From Clostridia bacterium (GTDB lineage Bacteria; Bacillota; Clostridia; Christensenellales; Borkfalkiaceae), in NCBI GenBank assembly GCA_017624285.1, contig JAGANI010000054.1:1-62958 (forward strand): a DNA stretch of 62,958 nt, in the 5' to 3' direction. Below, piece by piece: positions 1-12,459 of the stretch. Under the pieces are notes generated by a model. The model ran no database searches and was not told the origin of the DNA. It saw only the letters and a program-made list of their open reading frames with translations. The translations under genes were made by a program, and so were the position numbers. Every line of letters starts with the position of its first letter. Position 1 is the first letter of the stretch.

Positions 1-900
1 GTTTCTTACGGCGTAGGAGAAGGTCAAGGTTCGGGCGGTGCTGACTATGTTGAACACGGATCAAATTACACCTTGGATTCCTATGAAATTTTTGGTTCAA
101 TGGTTGCACCCAACGGAAAAGTTTTTGACTATTGGAGTATTCGTGTAGGCGAAAACGCAATGGATAGTATAGAAATTGCGCAGAAGAAAGCGGGCGAAAC
201 GATTACTGTCACTTCTAACGTTTATGCTATTGCAATGTGGAAAAACGCTCCTACCGTAACGGTATCCTATTATTCTATCGGAAACATTGTTGATAGTGAT
301 ACGGTAGCCATTGGTACACAACATACTTTGATGAGCGCACAAGGACTTGATGCTCCTTCAGGTAAGAAGTTCAAGGCTTGGGCAATCGGCGGTCTTGGTG
401 GCCAGCAAAAGCAACCCGGTGAGCAGATTACGGTTACGGAAGAAACAATTATTTATGCAGTATGGGAAGATGTTCCTGTTGTAAAATATACCGTAACCTT
501 TAACGCAAACGGCGGTACGGGCACTATGCTTGACGAAACTGATCAACTTGGTGGATACGTTCTCCCAGAATGTGGCTTTACCGCGCCTACGGGCAAACAG
601 TTTAAGTGTTGGGCAGAAGGTAGCGCATCGGGTACGCAATACGCCGTTGGTTATGAGTATGACGTTACTGCTAACGTAACCTTTTTTGCGGTGTGGGAAG
701 ACGTTCCGTCAAGTGGTCCATTAGGTCCTGGTTCTAATATAACTCCAGATAAATCTAACGATGGGCTTTCTACGGGTGCAATTATCGGTATCGTAGCAGG
801 TAGTGTTGCAGTTGCAGGTTTTGGTGGCTTTGCAATTTTCTGGTTTGTTATAAAGAAAAAGAGTTTTGCTGACCTTATCGCAGTATTTAAAAAGAAATAA
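1..900 (+). CDS. Surface protein with InlB-type repeats and C-terminal membrane anchor (5' end missing)
   Basis: The reading frame is open from base 1, so the gene starts outside the window; the TTG at 73 has no ribosome binding site and is not the start. About 299 residues are visible. They contain at least three repeats of roughly 65-75 residues, each with an aromatic/Trp core and ending in a motif like FFAVWEDVP or YAVWEDVP. This is the pattern of the InlB B-repeat (Listeria-Bacteroides repeat) family, common in extracellular adhesins. A Ser/Pro/Gly-rich linker (around residues 238-258) leads to one hydrophobic segment and a Lys-rich tail (IKKK, FKKK), so the protein is probably held in the membrane with the repeats outside. 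No LPXTG motif is seen. The N-terminal domain that would define its binding partner lies outside the window. Confidence 0.8.
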   Translation, partial: VSYGVGEGQGSGGADYVEHGSNYTLDSYEIFGSMVAPNGKVFDYWSIRVGENAMDSIEIAQKKAGETITVTSNVYAIAMWKNAPTVTVSYYSIGNIVDSDTVAIGTQHTLMSAQGLDAPSGKKFKAWAIGGLGGQQKQPGEQITVTEETIIYAVWEDVPVVKYTVTFNANGGTGTMLDETDQLGGYVLPECGFTAPTGKQFKCWAEGSASGTQYAVGYEYDVTANVTFFAVWEDVPSSGPLGPGSNITPDKSNDGLSTGAIIGIVAGSVAVAGFGGFAIFWFVIKKKSFADLIAVFKKK

Positions 901-958
901 CAAGTAAAAATCCCTTTTCTAATGGGCAAGATTAAAATGTAACTAATATAAATTAAAC

Positions 959-982
959 GTAGGTGGCATATTTGCCACCTAC
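959..982 (+). terminator. Hairpin downstream of the surface-protein gene
   Basis: Perfect 10-bp stem (959-968 with 973-982) and a 4-base loop, followed by a short A/T-rich run. The T-tract is weak, so termination may be partial. Confidence 0.6.
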
Positions 983-1059
983 TAAATTTTAATATTTAAA
1001 ACGCCTTGTAATTTAATTTTTTGTATGGTAAAATTATAAAAAAGGAGGTGGATAGATTT

Positions 1060-1860
1060 ATGAAGAAGTTTTTTTTATATTTTATCTTAATCATAATGCT
1101 AACCTTAAGCTATGGGTTGGTCGGTTGCGACTTATTTAATGGTGATACTGGTTATAACTCCGACGTTAAAGAAGTTGCCCACGAAGATATTTTAGACGAG
1201 CATATTACCCCAGTAGACGGCGTTACATATTACACGTCAGATAAGTTGTCTTTATATCTTGAAAGCAAAGGGCATTATTTTGAAGTAGATTATTTTTACC
1301 TTGACGGCAACAAGCGTGTGTACGATAATATGTATCTATATGAGGGGGATTATTTTTTGATGATACCTTCTAATATGATTGATTTTTACGCATCGCTAAG
1401 CGATAGCGCCGATACCGAGTACGCTGTTGAAGAAAAAGAAGAAGGCTACGATATCCAGTTAAACGTAGTAAAAACAGGTAAATACAAAGTGATTTTTGAC
1501 GTGGATACTATGAAGTTCGATTTAGTGTATTTATCCGAAATCACCACCCCCGTACACTATGCTTTTAAAAACTGTAGTATTTATAGTGTGGCAACTGACT
1601 GGGTAGAAATGCCCATTAGTCCCTCAAACCCCGACGAGTTTTATATAAACGATTTTAATATAGAAGCAGGTAAATTCGTAAGCTTTTTTAACAGCGTACA
1701 TACAAGCAACTATAAAATCACGTTAGATCCGTCGGTTAGTAGTGATATTTCAGTTATTTTTGAAACTAAAATTAAAGTAAGCGTTGGTGGCAAATATAAT
1801 ATTAGTATAAACAGAAAGACTTACGTTGTTAATATAGCGCTTGTAACCCCTAACGCGTAA
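1060..1860 (+). CDS. Predicted lipoprotein, function unknown
   Basis: The start is the ATG at 1060, which has AAAGGAGG at 1041-1048; the frame is open to a TTG at 1021 but that would put the ribosome site inside the gene. The 266-residue product begins with a lipoprotein signal peptide (MKKFF, hydrophobic stretch, lipobox LVGC at about residues 20-23), so it should be lipidated and face outward. The mature part is rich in Tyr, Asp and Val and looks all-beta. One segment (GKYKVIFDVDTMKFDLVYL) resembles the strand pattern of starch- or glycan-binding lipoprotein domains, but I do not recognise a family. It sits alone between two terminators. Confidence 0.75.
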   Translation: MKKFFLYFILIIMLTLSYGLVGCDLFNGDTGYNSDVKEVAHEDILDEHITPVDGVTYYTSDKLSLYLESKGHYFEVDYFYLDGNKRVYDNMYLYEGDYFLMIPSNMIDFYASLSDSADTEYAVEEKEEGYDIQLNVVKTGKYKVIFDVDTMKFDLVYLSEITTPVHYAFKNCSIYSVATDWVEMPISPSNPDEFYINDFNIEAGKFVSFFNSVHTSNYKITLDPSVSSDISVIFETKIKVSVGGKYNISINRKTYVVNIALVTPNA

Positions 1861-1903
1861 ACTTTATAACGCATGTAAAAATTAAATTTTATCATTTCGT
1901 AAA

Positions 1904-1931
1904 AAAAGACTAACGATATCGTTAGTCTTTT
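1904..1931. terminator. Bidirectional terminator
   Basis: Perfect 14-bp palindrome with A's on one side and T's on the other, between convergent genes ending at 1860 (+) and 1948 (-). Confidence 0.85.
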
Positions 1932-1947
1932 TACTTTGTATTAAATA

Positions 1948-3930
1948 TTAAAGTGTCCCGTCAAAGTAGTCTTTGCCGTTAAGCAGGTGGTAATATCTTA
2001 TCGGTAAAGCAGACCACCCGTGGCATAAACTACCTCTCATGCCAAAATCTTTATAACCAAGTTCGGTTTCCCAAAAAGTTGTAGCCCCCTCGTCAAGCAT
2101 TTTTTTGAATTTACGCTCCATATCGCTTAAAACAAAATCTTTATAGTTTTTATCGACAGATAGTAATGCGTCGTAAAAATACAAGCACATTGATAGGGTA
2201 ACGGGGACTAGTTTCGGTTTATTTTTAAATGCACTGTCCCTTTCATCACGATTGCCACCATCGTCAAATTTTTCATCATTAATTAGTTTATCGCACATCT
2301 TTTTATCGCCAAGCCCTGCTAAAATGGCAAGGCTGTTACCCAAAACGGTGTAGAAAGGCTCACCGTCAAGTTGTGCTTTAAATAAACCAGCGTCCGTATC
2401 ATAAAAGTGTTCAACGATTTTTTGTTTTAAGCCGTCTTCGTCAAAATTAAATTCCACTCCAGCTAAAGAACATAATTTTTTATAATACTTAAGCGAAAAA
2501 ACAAAAAAGCAATTTAAATTTAAATCGTACGTGGGTTTATAACCGTCGTTATTTTTACGGTTTATTTCCCAAGCGTTGTCAGAGCCGTATGACCACTCGT
2601 AAAAATTCCAATGTGGGTAGGGTAAGCGTTTAAGTAAGCCCATAACGGGGTCAAAATTTGCTATAAAAGTATCCATTACCGATTTTATTTGTGGAAAAAC
2701 TTCCTTAATAAACTCGGTATCGCCACTATTCTCGATATATTCACACGTTTGTACGGCATATATAAGCGAAAAAGACGGTATCGTTAGGTTTGTACCCGCT
2801 GGGAAGCAAATGGGCAAAATACCTTCTTTTAAAGGCGCTTTAGCCATAAGTTTAAGCGACGCCCTTGCAAAGCGATAATCTTTAAAAGCAAGGTAAGTAA
2901 AAAGCATTTCGTTACGGCTGTCCATATTATACAGGGCTTGTTCACGCCAAGGGCAGTCTTCATAATGCTCGTGCATGCAACTGGTAAGTGTTTTTACGGC
3001 TACGTCGTAAATTTTGTTTCGCAAAGGGTTTTTAAAGTTAACAGGTAATTTTACTAATGGGTAATCTACCGGAATAATACCCATTACGTCAATTTTAACG
3101 GTATCGGGGCAGTAAACTTGTAAATATCTACCTGCGATGCGTCGCATTTTATTATCGTATTCATTTACGCCGTCTTTGCAGACGTATTCAACGTAAAAGT
3201 TGCCGCCACCTTGCATTTGTTTTTGTATTTCGACATCGCTATTGAGCCACTCGCCGTAATAAATTTTAATATTATCACCGTCTTTAGCAGTTACCTTTAA
3301 GTAAATAAAGCCTACGGTTTCTTCTTTTAAATCTATAATATAAGTGCCGTTATGTTTATAAGGCTCACCACTAACTAAGTTAGATAAAACTAATTTGTCT
3401 ATCGGGCGGGGATTAAGGTTCTTGCTTTTTTCAATACAAACGCTGTTTGTAAAAGGTAAGTCGTTTACAACGTTGCCAAGTTTTTTAAAGCCATAGCCTA
3501 ACTGGGTGGTAATCCATAAAGCGCGGTGGTTTTCAAACGTGATATCTTTTCTAGATAAAATATTTTCGTTACTATTTAATATTGTGTCGCCGCCAAGTTC
3601 AACCGTAAAAATAAGCCCTGCTTTATCGGTTAGGTAGGTAGAAGAATCCACACCGTAATACCATACGGTAATTTTAATCTGGTTTTTGCCAACCGTTAAG
3701 TTGCTTAAATTAACGCTATCGTAAACTTTATAATCGGGGTAGTCAGGGTATTGCCCAAAAGCAATTTCCTTTCCGTTTACACTTAAAATATAGTTACTAT
3801 CGCACGCTAGGTTTATAACTAAACTATCGTTTAAGTTTTTAATTTCTAAATCAAAAACAAATTCAGCATATTCGTCGTAAGAATAGTTTAAACTACTCCA
3901 AATCCATTTAGCATTATCAAAACTAGCCAT
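1948..3930 (-). CDS. GH78-like alpha-L-rhamnosidase
   Basis: 660 residues with no signal peptide, so a cytoplasmic enzyme. The N-terminal half (about 1-280) is beta-rich with WIW and carbohydrate-binding-like stretches. The C-terminal half (about 300-640) fits an (alpha/alpha)6 barrel. Near residues 322-338 is EDCPWREQALYNMDSR, which matches the GH78 catalytic-region signature (DCP.R.E..G..D). GH78 enzymes remove terminal alpha-L-rhamnose from plant glycosides and polysaccharides; here the substrate is probably a short rhamnoside taken up by the cell. It has its own promoter and the bidirectional terminator at 1904-1931. Confidence is high for the superfamily and moderate for the substrate, because several GH78-like groups are uncharacterised. 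Confidence 0.8.
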   Translation of the reverse strand: MASFDNAKWIWSSLNYSYDEYAEFVFDLEIKNLNDSLVINLACDSNYILSVNGKEIAFGQYPDYPDYKVYDSVNLSNLTVGKNQIKITVWYYGVDSSTYLTDKAGLIFTVELGGDTILNSNENILSRKDITFENHRALWITTQLGYGFKKLGNVVNDLPFTNSVCIEKSKNLNPRPIDKLVLSNLVSGEPYKHNGTYIIDLKEETVGFIYLKVTAKDGDNIKIYYGEWLNSDVEIQKQMQGGGNFYVEYVCKDGVNEYDNKMRRIAGRYLQVYCPDTVKIDVMGIIPVDYPLVKLPVNFKNPLRNKIYDVAVKTLTSCMHEHYEDCPWREQALYNMDSRNEMLFTYLAFKDYRFARASLKLMAKAPLKEGILPICFPAGTNLTIPSFSLIYAVQTCEYIENSGDTEFIKEVFPQIKSVMDTFIANFDPVMGLLKRLPYPHWNFYEWSYGSDNAWEINRKNNDGYKPTYDLNLNCFFVFSLKYYKKLCSLAGVEFNFDEDGLKQKIVEHFYDTDAGLFKAQLDGEPFYTVLGNSLAILAGLGDKKMCDKLINDEKFDDGGNRDERDSAFKNKPKLVPVTLSMCLYFYDALLSVDKNYKDFVLSDMERKFKKMLDEGATTFWETELGYKDFGMRGSLCHGWSALPIRYYHLLNGKDYFDGTL

Positions 3931-3960
3931 AAAAATCTCCTTTTGTTTTACGATAAACTT

Positions 3961-3989
3961 ATTTTATCATATGTATTAAAGGTTTTCAA
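3961..3989 (-). promoter_or_regulatory. Sigma-A promoter of the GH78-like gene
   Basis: On the minus strand: -35 TTGAAA (3989-3984), 17-bp spacer, -10 TAAAAT (3966-3961). Confidence 0.6.
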
Positions 3990-4031
3990 TAGTTGGTTTA
4001 CATTTTTTTATTTGTTTTACTAAAAATTAAA

Positions 4032-4049
4032 ACCCCCGATAACGGGGGT
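4032..4049 (-). terminator. Terminator of the gltS-like gene
   Basis: GC-rich stem CCCCCG/CGGGGG; read on the minus strand it is followed by TTTTAATTTTT. Confidence 0.85.
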
Positions 4050-4072
4050 CTTTGTTTTATAAATTTAGGGGG

Positions 4073-5467
4073 TTATTCATTAACCACAGCAGGTTTATTT
4101 TTACGTTTAAATATCTTACTTCTAAACAAAATAACGTTCATAACTATAAAAAACGCTATCAATATACCAAACGTTAAGTAAGGTTGTTTAGGTGCTAGGT
4201 TAGCAAGTAACATCATGGGGAAACCAAATACTATTGCCGGCAAGGTTTGGTAAACCAAGTTATCTTGTGCGGGGGTTTTAAATTCACCATCAATTTCACG
4301 CAGTAATATTACACCCGTACTAGCCGTACCCGTAAGCATACCAAACATTGCCAAAAATTGTTCGTCAGCGTATTCTTTAAATAGGGTTTTTGCAACTAGT
4401 AAGTTGTAAAAATAGGTGATAACAAGTCCAACTACGCCAACTATCAAGATAACGCCCCAGTAATTTTCAAGCACGGTTAAATCGATAGCTGCTATGCCCG
4501 AAACTACCATGATATCAAAAAAGAAGTTACCAGTTCTAGTCAATAAAAAGTTGTTGGTATGTTTTTTCTTGATAATTTGTTTTTTATTTAAAAAGTTAAG
4601 TAGCGCCTTGATTAGCGTTGCAAAAATTACGCCAAACAAGAAGTTAAAGCCAAATATCGTATCGGTCATGCCAGGTAATAATTGACTTAAACCAAACATC
4701 GCTAAAAATGCTAATATGTATGAAATTACTATAAGCGCTATTTGGATTGTAAACTTATCGATACTGCCGTTAGAAGGTATTTCGTTTTCATCGTAAAAAG
4801 ATTCGTTATCGTTGCCTTCACCATCTTTTAAAATGACAACCCTGCCTTTCTTTTTAAGTAGGTTAAGGTGTATAACGCCACCGATACTAGCCGATAAAAA
4901 GCCTAGCGCAGCAATAGTTAAACCAAACGCCCTACCACCGGTAAAAGAGTATTGTGATTCGTAAATATTGCCAAAGTTAAGCGCTTGTCCCGTACCTTGA
5001 CCGTAACCAAACGGTAAAAGCACGCCGGAATAATTTGGTAGGGAAGTAACTAAAAGGCAGGAAATCATCGTGATACCCATACCGCAAACAGCTTGTATTA
5101 AGTAGGTCGAAACAGTCGTTACGCCAGAGTTAAAAATTTCAACCGAGCGTTGCTTGTTCATTTTTTTATTAGAAGTTTTAAGCGCGCTAGCAATAAAGCC
5201 TATCGCCAAAGCGTGGTAGGTGATAATTTCAAGCATAGTCGTGCCATTACCGCCAAAAAACGCCGTATTAAATAGCGTAACGTCAGACGTTAACTTCACT
5301 ATTGAAGAAATTATCAAAAGCATTATACCACCTAAAACCGAAGTCGGTATAAGCGACGCCCTTAAAGGCTTAATTAGCTTTTTTAACATGTTTGCCACAA
5401 GCAAACTTATCAAAAGTACGGCGATAACGTTTAAGCTACCCCATACGTTAAATCCCGAAAAACTCAT
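4073..5467 (-). CDS. Sodium/glutamate symporter (ESS/GltS-like family) membrane protein
   Basis: 464 residues, almost entirely hydrophobic, with about 11-12 predicted membrane segments and a short charged cytoplasmic loop near residues 210-240 (KDGEGNDNESFYDENE). The Gly-rich segment FGYGQGTGQALNFG near residue 155 fits the re-entrant loop seen in the GltS family of Na+-coupled glutamate carriers. The N-terminus (NVWGSLNVIAVLLISLLVANMLKK) and length also fit that family. The gene begins 20 bases inside the end of the upstream acyltransferase gene, so the two are co-transcribed. The substrate is inferred from the family and could be another dicarboxylate or amino acid. Confidence 0.75.
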   Translation of the reverse strand: MSFSGFNVWGSLNVIAVLLISLLVANMLKKLIKPLRASLIPTSVLGGIMLLIISSIVKLTSDVTLFNTAFFGGNGTTMLEIITYHALAIGFIASALKTSNKKMNKQRSVEIFNSGVTTVSTYLIQAVCGMGITMISCLLVTSLPNYSGVLLPFGYGQGTGQALNFGNIYESQYSFTGGRAFGLTIAALGFLSASIGGVIHLNLLKKKGRVVILKDGEGNDNESFYDENEIPSNGSIDKFTIQIALIVISYILAFLAMFGLSQLLPGMTDTIFGFNFLFGVIFATLIKALLNFLNKKQIIKKKHTNNFLLTRTGNFFFDIMVVSGIAAIDLTVLENYWGVILIVGVVGLVITYFYNLLVAKTLFKEYADEQFLAMFGMLTGTASTGVILLREIDGEFKTPAQDNLVYQTLPAIVFGFPMMLLANLAPKQPYLTFGILIAFFIVMNVILFRSKIFKRKNKPAVVNE

Positions 5468-6656
5468 CTTTCACTCCTTTTTTAACGTTTTGATAGTGAT
5501 AATAAAAGTGCATATATTTTATTGGGTTAAAGGATTTATCCCCTTTAAACTGATAAACGTTTTCTTTATAGTAAACGTTAAGTTTGTTTCTGCCTAATAC
5601 TGTTACAACCGACGTATCGTCAAATAAAAACTCGTACGTATCGGTTTCAGTTTTTACCAAAATTTTATTACCGTATAGCGAAATTTCTGCATTTTCAGAT
5701 AAAAGCACTTTCTTTTGGTAAGGTACGTTAAGCGAGAATTTTGCATTATCTACGTAAGCAGGGGTATCGTTAAAAGCCGTTAAATCAACGTTAGAGATAT
5801 ATTCTTGCTGGTAGGTATACCAGTCGTTTACGTATTTAAACGGCATATTGCCATTAACGGGGTAAAAAGTCTTATTTTCAGCATACCCCACGCTAAATCC
5901 GCAGTTTAAGCAGGTAAGGGTGTTTTTATCGCTACTAAAGTGTGAAAGCCCACACTCGGGACAAACGTAAATAAGCCTTTCTAAATATTCTGCGCAACGT
6001 TTAGATTTATACGTTAAATTATCAACGGCTTCGTTAACGTAAAGTTCCGTTTTTAATAAGGCATATAATTCGTCGTCGGATAACTTATTGTATTCTTCAG
6101 GCTCGATAACCCTTTTTACAAAAGCGTTAATTTTACCCTTTCTAGGTTTGTCCGTCCAACGTGGTTGAACGCCGTAGCCACCGGTAATATTCATAACGGC
6201 AACGGGTATACGCGATTTACGTATAAGCCCGATAATTGCTGGGTTAAAGTACTCCGTCTTGCCACTAAACGTTCTGTTACCTTCGGGGAATATCGCAACC
6301 GAGCCACCTTCTTTTACAACTTGTAAAATAGTTTTAATGGCTAAAATATCTGTAGATTGTTTTTTTATCGGTATCGGATTTAACGCCCATTTAAGCAAGG
6401 CGGATATAAACCCTTTACTAAAAATATCTTCACTAGCAACGTAGTATACGGTCTTTCTAAAAACCATTTCCACAAAAAACTGGTCGAGCGCAGTTTGGTG
6501 GTTAGACACTATAAAATACTGTTTTTTACGATCTTTAAACTTAATCGCTTTTATGCCGTATTTAATTATTAAAAAGGGTGCTATTACAAAGTGCGCTAAG
6601 TTGGTAATTATCTTATGACGCAAGCGTACCCACTTTTTCTTTTTAGTCTTTTTCAT
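5448..6656 (-). CDS. PlsC-type acyltransferase fused to a zinc ribbon
   Basis: 402 residues. The N-terminal 200 residues are a PlsC/LPLAT domain: the HX4D catalytic motif is NHQTALD (His53, Asp58) and the second block is FPEGNRT (from Phe123). Such enzymes transfer a fatty acyl group to lysophosphatidate or related lipids at the membrane. Unlike a usual PlsC (about 200-250 residues), it continues with a zinc-ribbon motif (Cys232, Cys235, Cys249, Cys252) and a beta-rich tail of about 140 residues. A paralogue with the same order of parts lies at 18929-20209. The gene overlaps the gltS-like gene downstream. Acyl acceptor and the role of the zinc ribbon are unknown. Confidence 0.85.
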   Translation of the reverse strand: MKKTKKKKWVRLRHKIITNLAHFVIAPFLIIKYGIKAIKFKDRKKQYFIVSNHQTALDQFFVEMVFRKTVYYVASEDIFSKGFISALLKWALNPIPIKKQSTDILAIKTILQVVKEGGSVAIFPEGNRTFSGKTEYFNPAIIGLIRKSRIPVAVMNITGGYGVQPRWTDKPRKGKINAFVKRVIEPEEYNKLSDDELYALLKTELYVNEAVDNLTYKSKRCAEYLERLIYVCPECGLSHFSSDKNTLTCLNCGFSVGYAENKTFYPVNGNMPFKYVNDWYTYQQEYISNVDLTAFNDTPAYVDNAKFSLNVPYQKKVLLSENAEISLYGNKILVKTETDTYEFLFDDTSVVTVLGRNKLNVYYKENVYQFKGDKSFNPIKYMHFYYHYQNVKKGVKDEFFGI

Positions 6657-6957
6657 ACAAACGCCTTAATTTTTTGCTTTTTAAATGTATTTATTATATC
6701 TATATATTGTATTATAATATAAAAAGACAAAAAAAGTAAAGTTTTTTATTTAAATAATATTAAGTAACAAATTTCGTCAAAGTGTTTATTTTTATAAAAT
6801 ATAACCCCCCGTGCTAGGGCGTTTTGCGTAATTATGTTTATTTAGGCATCAAAAAACCGATAAAAATTTTAAAAATATATTTATTAATCGCAAGGCAAAC
6901 GTTAAAAATACGCGCAAAAAAAGGGACCCTTTTTCAAGAGTCCCTTTTTTTATTAAA
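6657..6957. other. Intergenic region, 301 bases
   Basis: A very AT-rich spacer between the acyltransferase gene and nifJ. Near 6700-6725 it holds a minus-strand TATAAT-like -10 for the acyltransferase, with only a poor -35. Near 6917-6950 is the nifJ terminator. I see no other structure. Confidence 0.5.
6917..6950 (-). terminator. nifJ terminator
   Basis: Stem AAAAAAGGGAC/GTCCCTTTTTT with a 12-base loop, directly downstream of the nifJ stop on the minus strand. Confidence 0.8.
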
Positions 6958-10617
<3,660 letters not shown>

Positions 10618-10694
10618 TTAAGACGAATTTAATAAAACTACAGGTGGTTTTGCTCGACAAAATTAATAAAAAATTAAAAAATGTCGTGGTTTAG

Positions 10695-10723
10695 TTGTTA
10701 TAAACGGTTTATTGTGTTACAAT
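10695..10723 (+). promoter_or_regulatory. Promoter of the ecfA1-ecfA2-ecfT-truA operon
   Basis: -35 TTGTTA (10695-10700), 17-bp spacer, -10 TACAAT (10718-10723) preceded by TGT (extended -10). Confidence 0.65.
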
Positions 10724-10768
10724 AATAATCTAAAAACCACCCGATTTATTGGGAAAGGAGGTAAGTCC

Positions 10769-11602
10769 GTGTCTATAATTAAAGCGCAAAACTTAACATA
10801 TTATTACGATAAAAATTCTAGGGCGCTTTCCGACGTCAATATTGAAATCGAAAAAGGCTCGTTCGTAGCGATTATCGGTCATAACGGTTCGGGCAAAAGT
10901 ACGCTCGCAAGGCTTTTTAACGGGCTTTTAACTCCCACGTTAGGCACGGTTACCGTAAATGGTCTTGATACTAGGGATAAAAAGAATCATTTTCAAATCC
11001 GTAAAACGGTCGGCGTGGTATTCCAAAATCCAGATAACCAGTTGGTTGCTTCTATTGTTGAAGACGACGTTGCTTTTGGTATGGAAAATATCGGCTTACC
11101 TAGAGATGAGATGTTAAAACGTGTTGATTACGTTTTAAATACCGTTGGCATGTCAAACTTTAAAACGGCTACCCCTTCGCGCCTTTCGGGCGGTCAAAAG
11201 CAAAGGGTGGCTATTGCCGGCGTTTTAGCAATCATGCCTGAAGTATTAATTTTAGATGAATCTACTGCAATGCTTGACCCCGTTGGCAGGGATGAGGTTA
11301 TGTCGGTAGTAAAAAAACTCAATAAAGAAAGGGGCATTACAGTTATCCATATTACCCACTATATGGACGAAATTGTCGACGCTGATAGGGTGATAGTGTT
11401 ATCCGACGGCAAAGTAGTATTAAAAGGCACTCCACAAGAGATTTTTGCGCAAAAGAACAGGTTAGTCTCATTAGGGCTAAACGTTCCTTTATCGACTGAA
11501 ATTTCCACCCGTCTGGACACTTGTGGTGTAAAAATTGATAAACAAATCTTAACTAAAGAAGATTTGGGGGAGGCTTTATGCGCATTGTTGCAAAAGGCTT
11601 AA
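10769..11602 (+). CDS. ecfA1: ECF transporter ATPase A1
   Basis: 277 residues from the GTG at 10769, chosen for AAAGGAGG at 10754-10761 and because the family begins with this type of sequence; the open frame upstream runs into the promoter. It is an ABC ATPase of the energy-coupling factor type: Walker A GHNGSGKST, Q-loop VFQNPDNQ, signature LSGGQKQRVAIAG, Walker B VLILDEST followed by MLDP, which is typical of EcfA1. With EcfA2 and EcfT it forms the shared energising module that vitamin-binding S proteins dock onto. It overlaps ecfA2 by 25 bases, so the two are translationally coupled. The QueT protein at 31455-31964 is a likely client S component. Confidence 0.95.
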   Translation: MSIIKAQNLTYYYDKNSRALSDVNIEIEKGSFVAIIGHNGSGKSTLARLFNGLLTPTLGTVTVNGLDTRDKKNHFQIRKTVGVVFQNPDNQLVASIVEDDVAFGMENIGLPRDEMLKRVDYVLNTVGMSNFKTATPSRLSGGQKQRVAIAGVLAIMPEVLILDESTAMLDPVGRDEVMSVVKKLNKERGITVIHITHYMDEIVDADRVIVLSDGKVVLKGTPQEIFAQKNRLVSLGLNVPLSTEISTRLDTCGVKIDKQILTKEDLGEALCALLQKA

Positions 11603-12459
11603 AGTATTCTTACGATCCCAAAGCAAAATTCAAAAGCGATGCTTTAAAAGGCGTTGATTTAGTCATTGAGGAAGGGGACTTTTTAGGTATTATCGGCAGG
11701 ACGGGTAGCGGTAAATCCACTTTCATACAACATTTAAATGGGCTTTTACCCGTACAAAAAGACGGTGGCACGCTTTTAGTTGGCGATTACGACCTTTCTT
11801 TTGTCAATAAAAAAGCAAAAAAAAGTTTTAAAGACTTGCGTAAAAAAGTCGGTATGGTATTTCAGTATCCAGAGTATCAACTTTTTGCTGAAACCGTTTT
11901 TAGCGACGTTGCTTTTGGCCTTAAAAACTTTTCGCCCAATTTATCTGAAGAAGAAGTTGAAGATCGCGTTCGCACGGCTATTAACGCCGTTGGCTTAAAT
12001 TATTTTGAAGTTAAAGATAAATCCCCCTTCGATTTATCCGGTGGGCAAAAACGCAGGGTGGCAATAGCTGGCGTTATTGTAAACAAGCCTGAAGTTTTAG
12101 TGTTAGACGAACCCGTTGCAGGGCTTGACCCTAAAGGCAAGGACGAGTTTATGTCTTTGTTGCACTATTTAAAAAAGGAATTCGTCAAAACCATAGTTAT
12201 CGTTTCACACGATATGGATTTAGTTTGTGAAAATTGTAACAAAGTAGCGGTTTTTGCAGATGGCAAGGTGGTTAAACACGGCGTTCCTAAAGACGTTTTC
12301 TCGTCCGCAATCGAAATGCAAAATTTAGGGTTAGAACTTCCTTTAACCGTTTATTTAACGGCTTTATTACAAGAACGTGGTATAAATATCGATAGCGATT
12401 TAACCGTTGATGGATTTATTAACGCAGTTATAAGCGCTAAAAACGGAGGTGGCTTATGA
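11578..12459 (+). CDS. ecfA2: ECF transporter ATPase A2
   Basis: 293 residues. ABC ATPase with Walker A GRTGSGKST, Q-loop VFQYPEYQLF, signature LSGGQKRRVAIAG and Walker B VLVLDEP followed by AGLDP, the EcfA2 pattern. It starts inside the end of ecfA1 with GGGGGAGG upstream and overlaps ecfT by the ATGA junction at 12456-12459. It pairs with EcfA1 to drive uptake through EcfT. Confidence 0.95.
   Translation: MRIVAKGLKYSYDPKAKFKSDALKGVDLVIEEGDFLGIIGRTGSGKSTFIQHLNGLLPVQKDGGTLLVGDYDLSFVNKKAKKSFKDLRKKVGMVFQYPEYQLFAETVFSDVAFGLKNFSPNLSEEEVEDRVRTAINAVGLNYFEVKDKSPFDLSGGQKRRVAIAGVIVNKPEVLVLDEPVAGLDPKGKDEFMSLLHYLKKEFVKTIVIVSHDMDLVCENCNKVAVFADGKVVKHGVPKDVFSSAIEMQNLGLELPLTVYLTALLQERGINIDSDLTVDGFINAVISAKNGGGL

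Noticed and set aside
1006-1034. TTGTAA, 17-bp spacer, TAAAAT before the lipoprotein gene at 1060
   Set aside because: The predicted start falls inside the ribosome binding site at 1041-1048, so I do not list it as the promoter.
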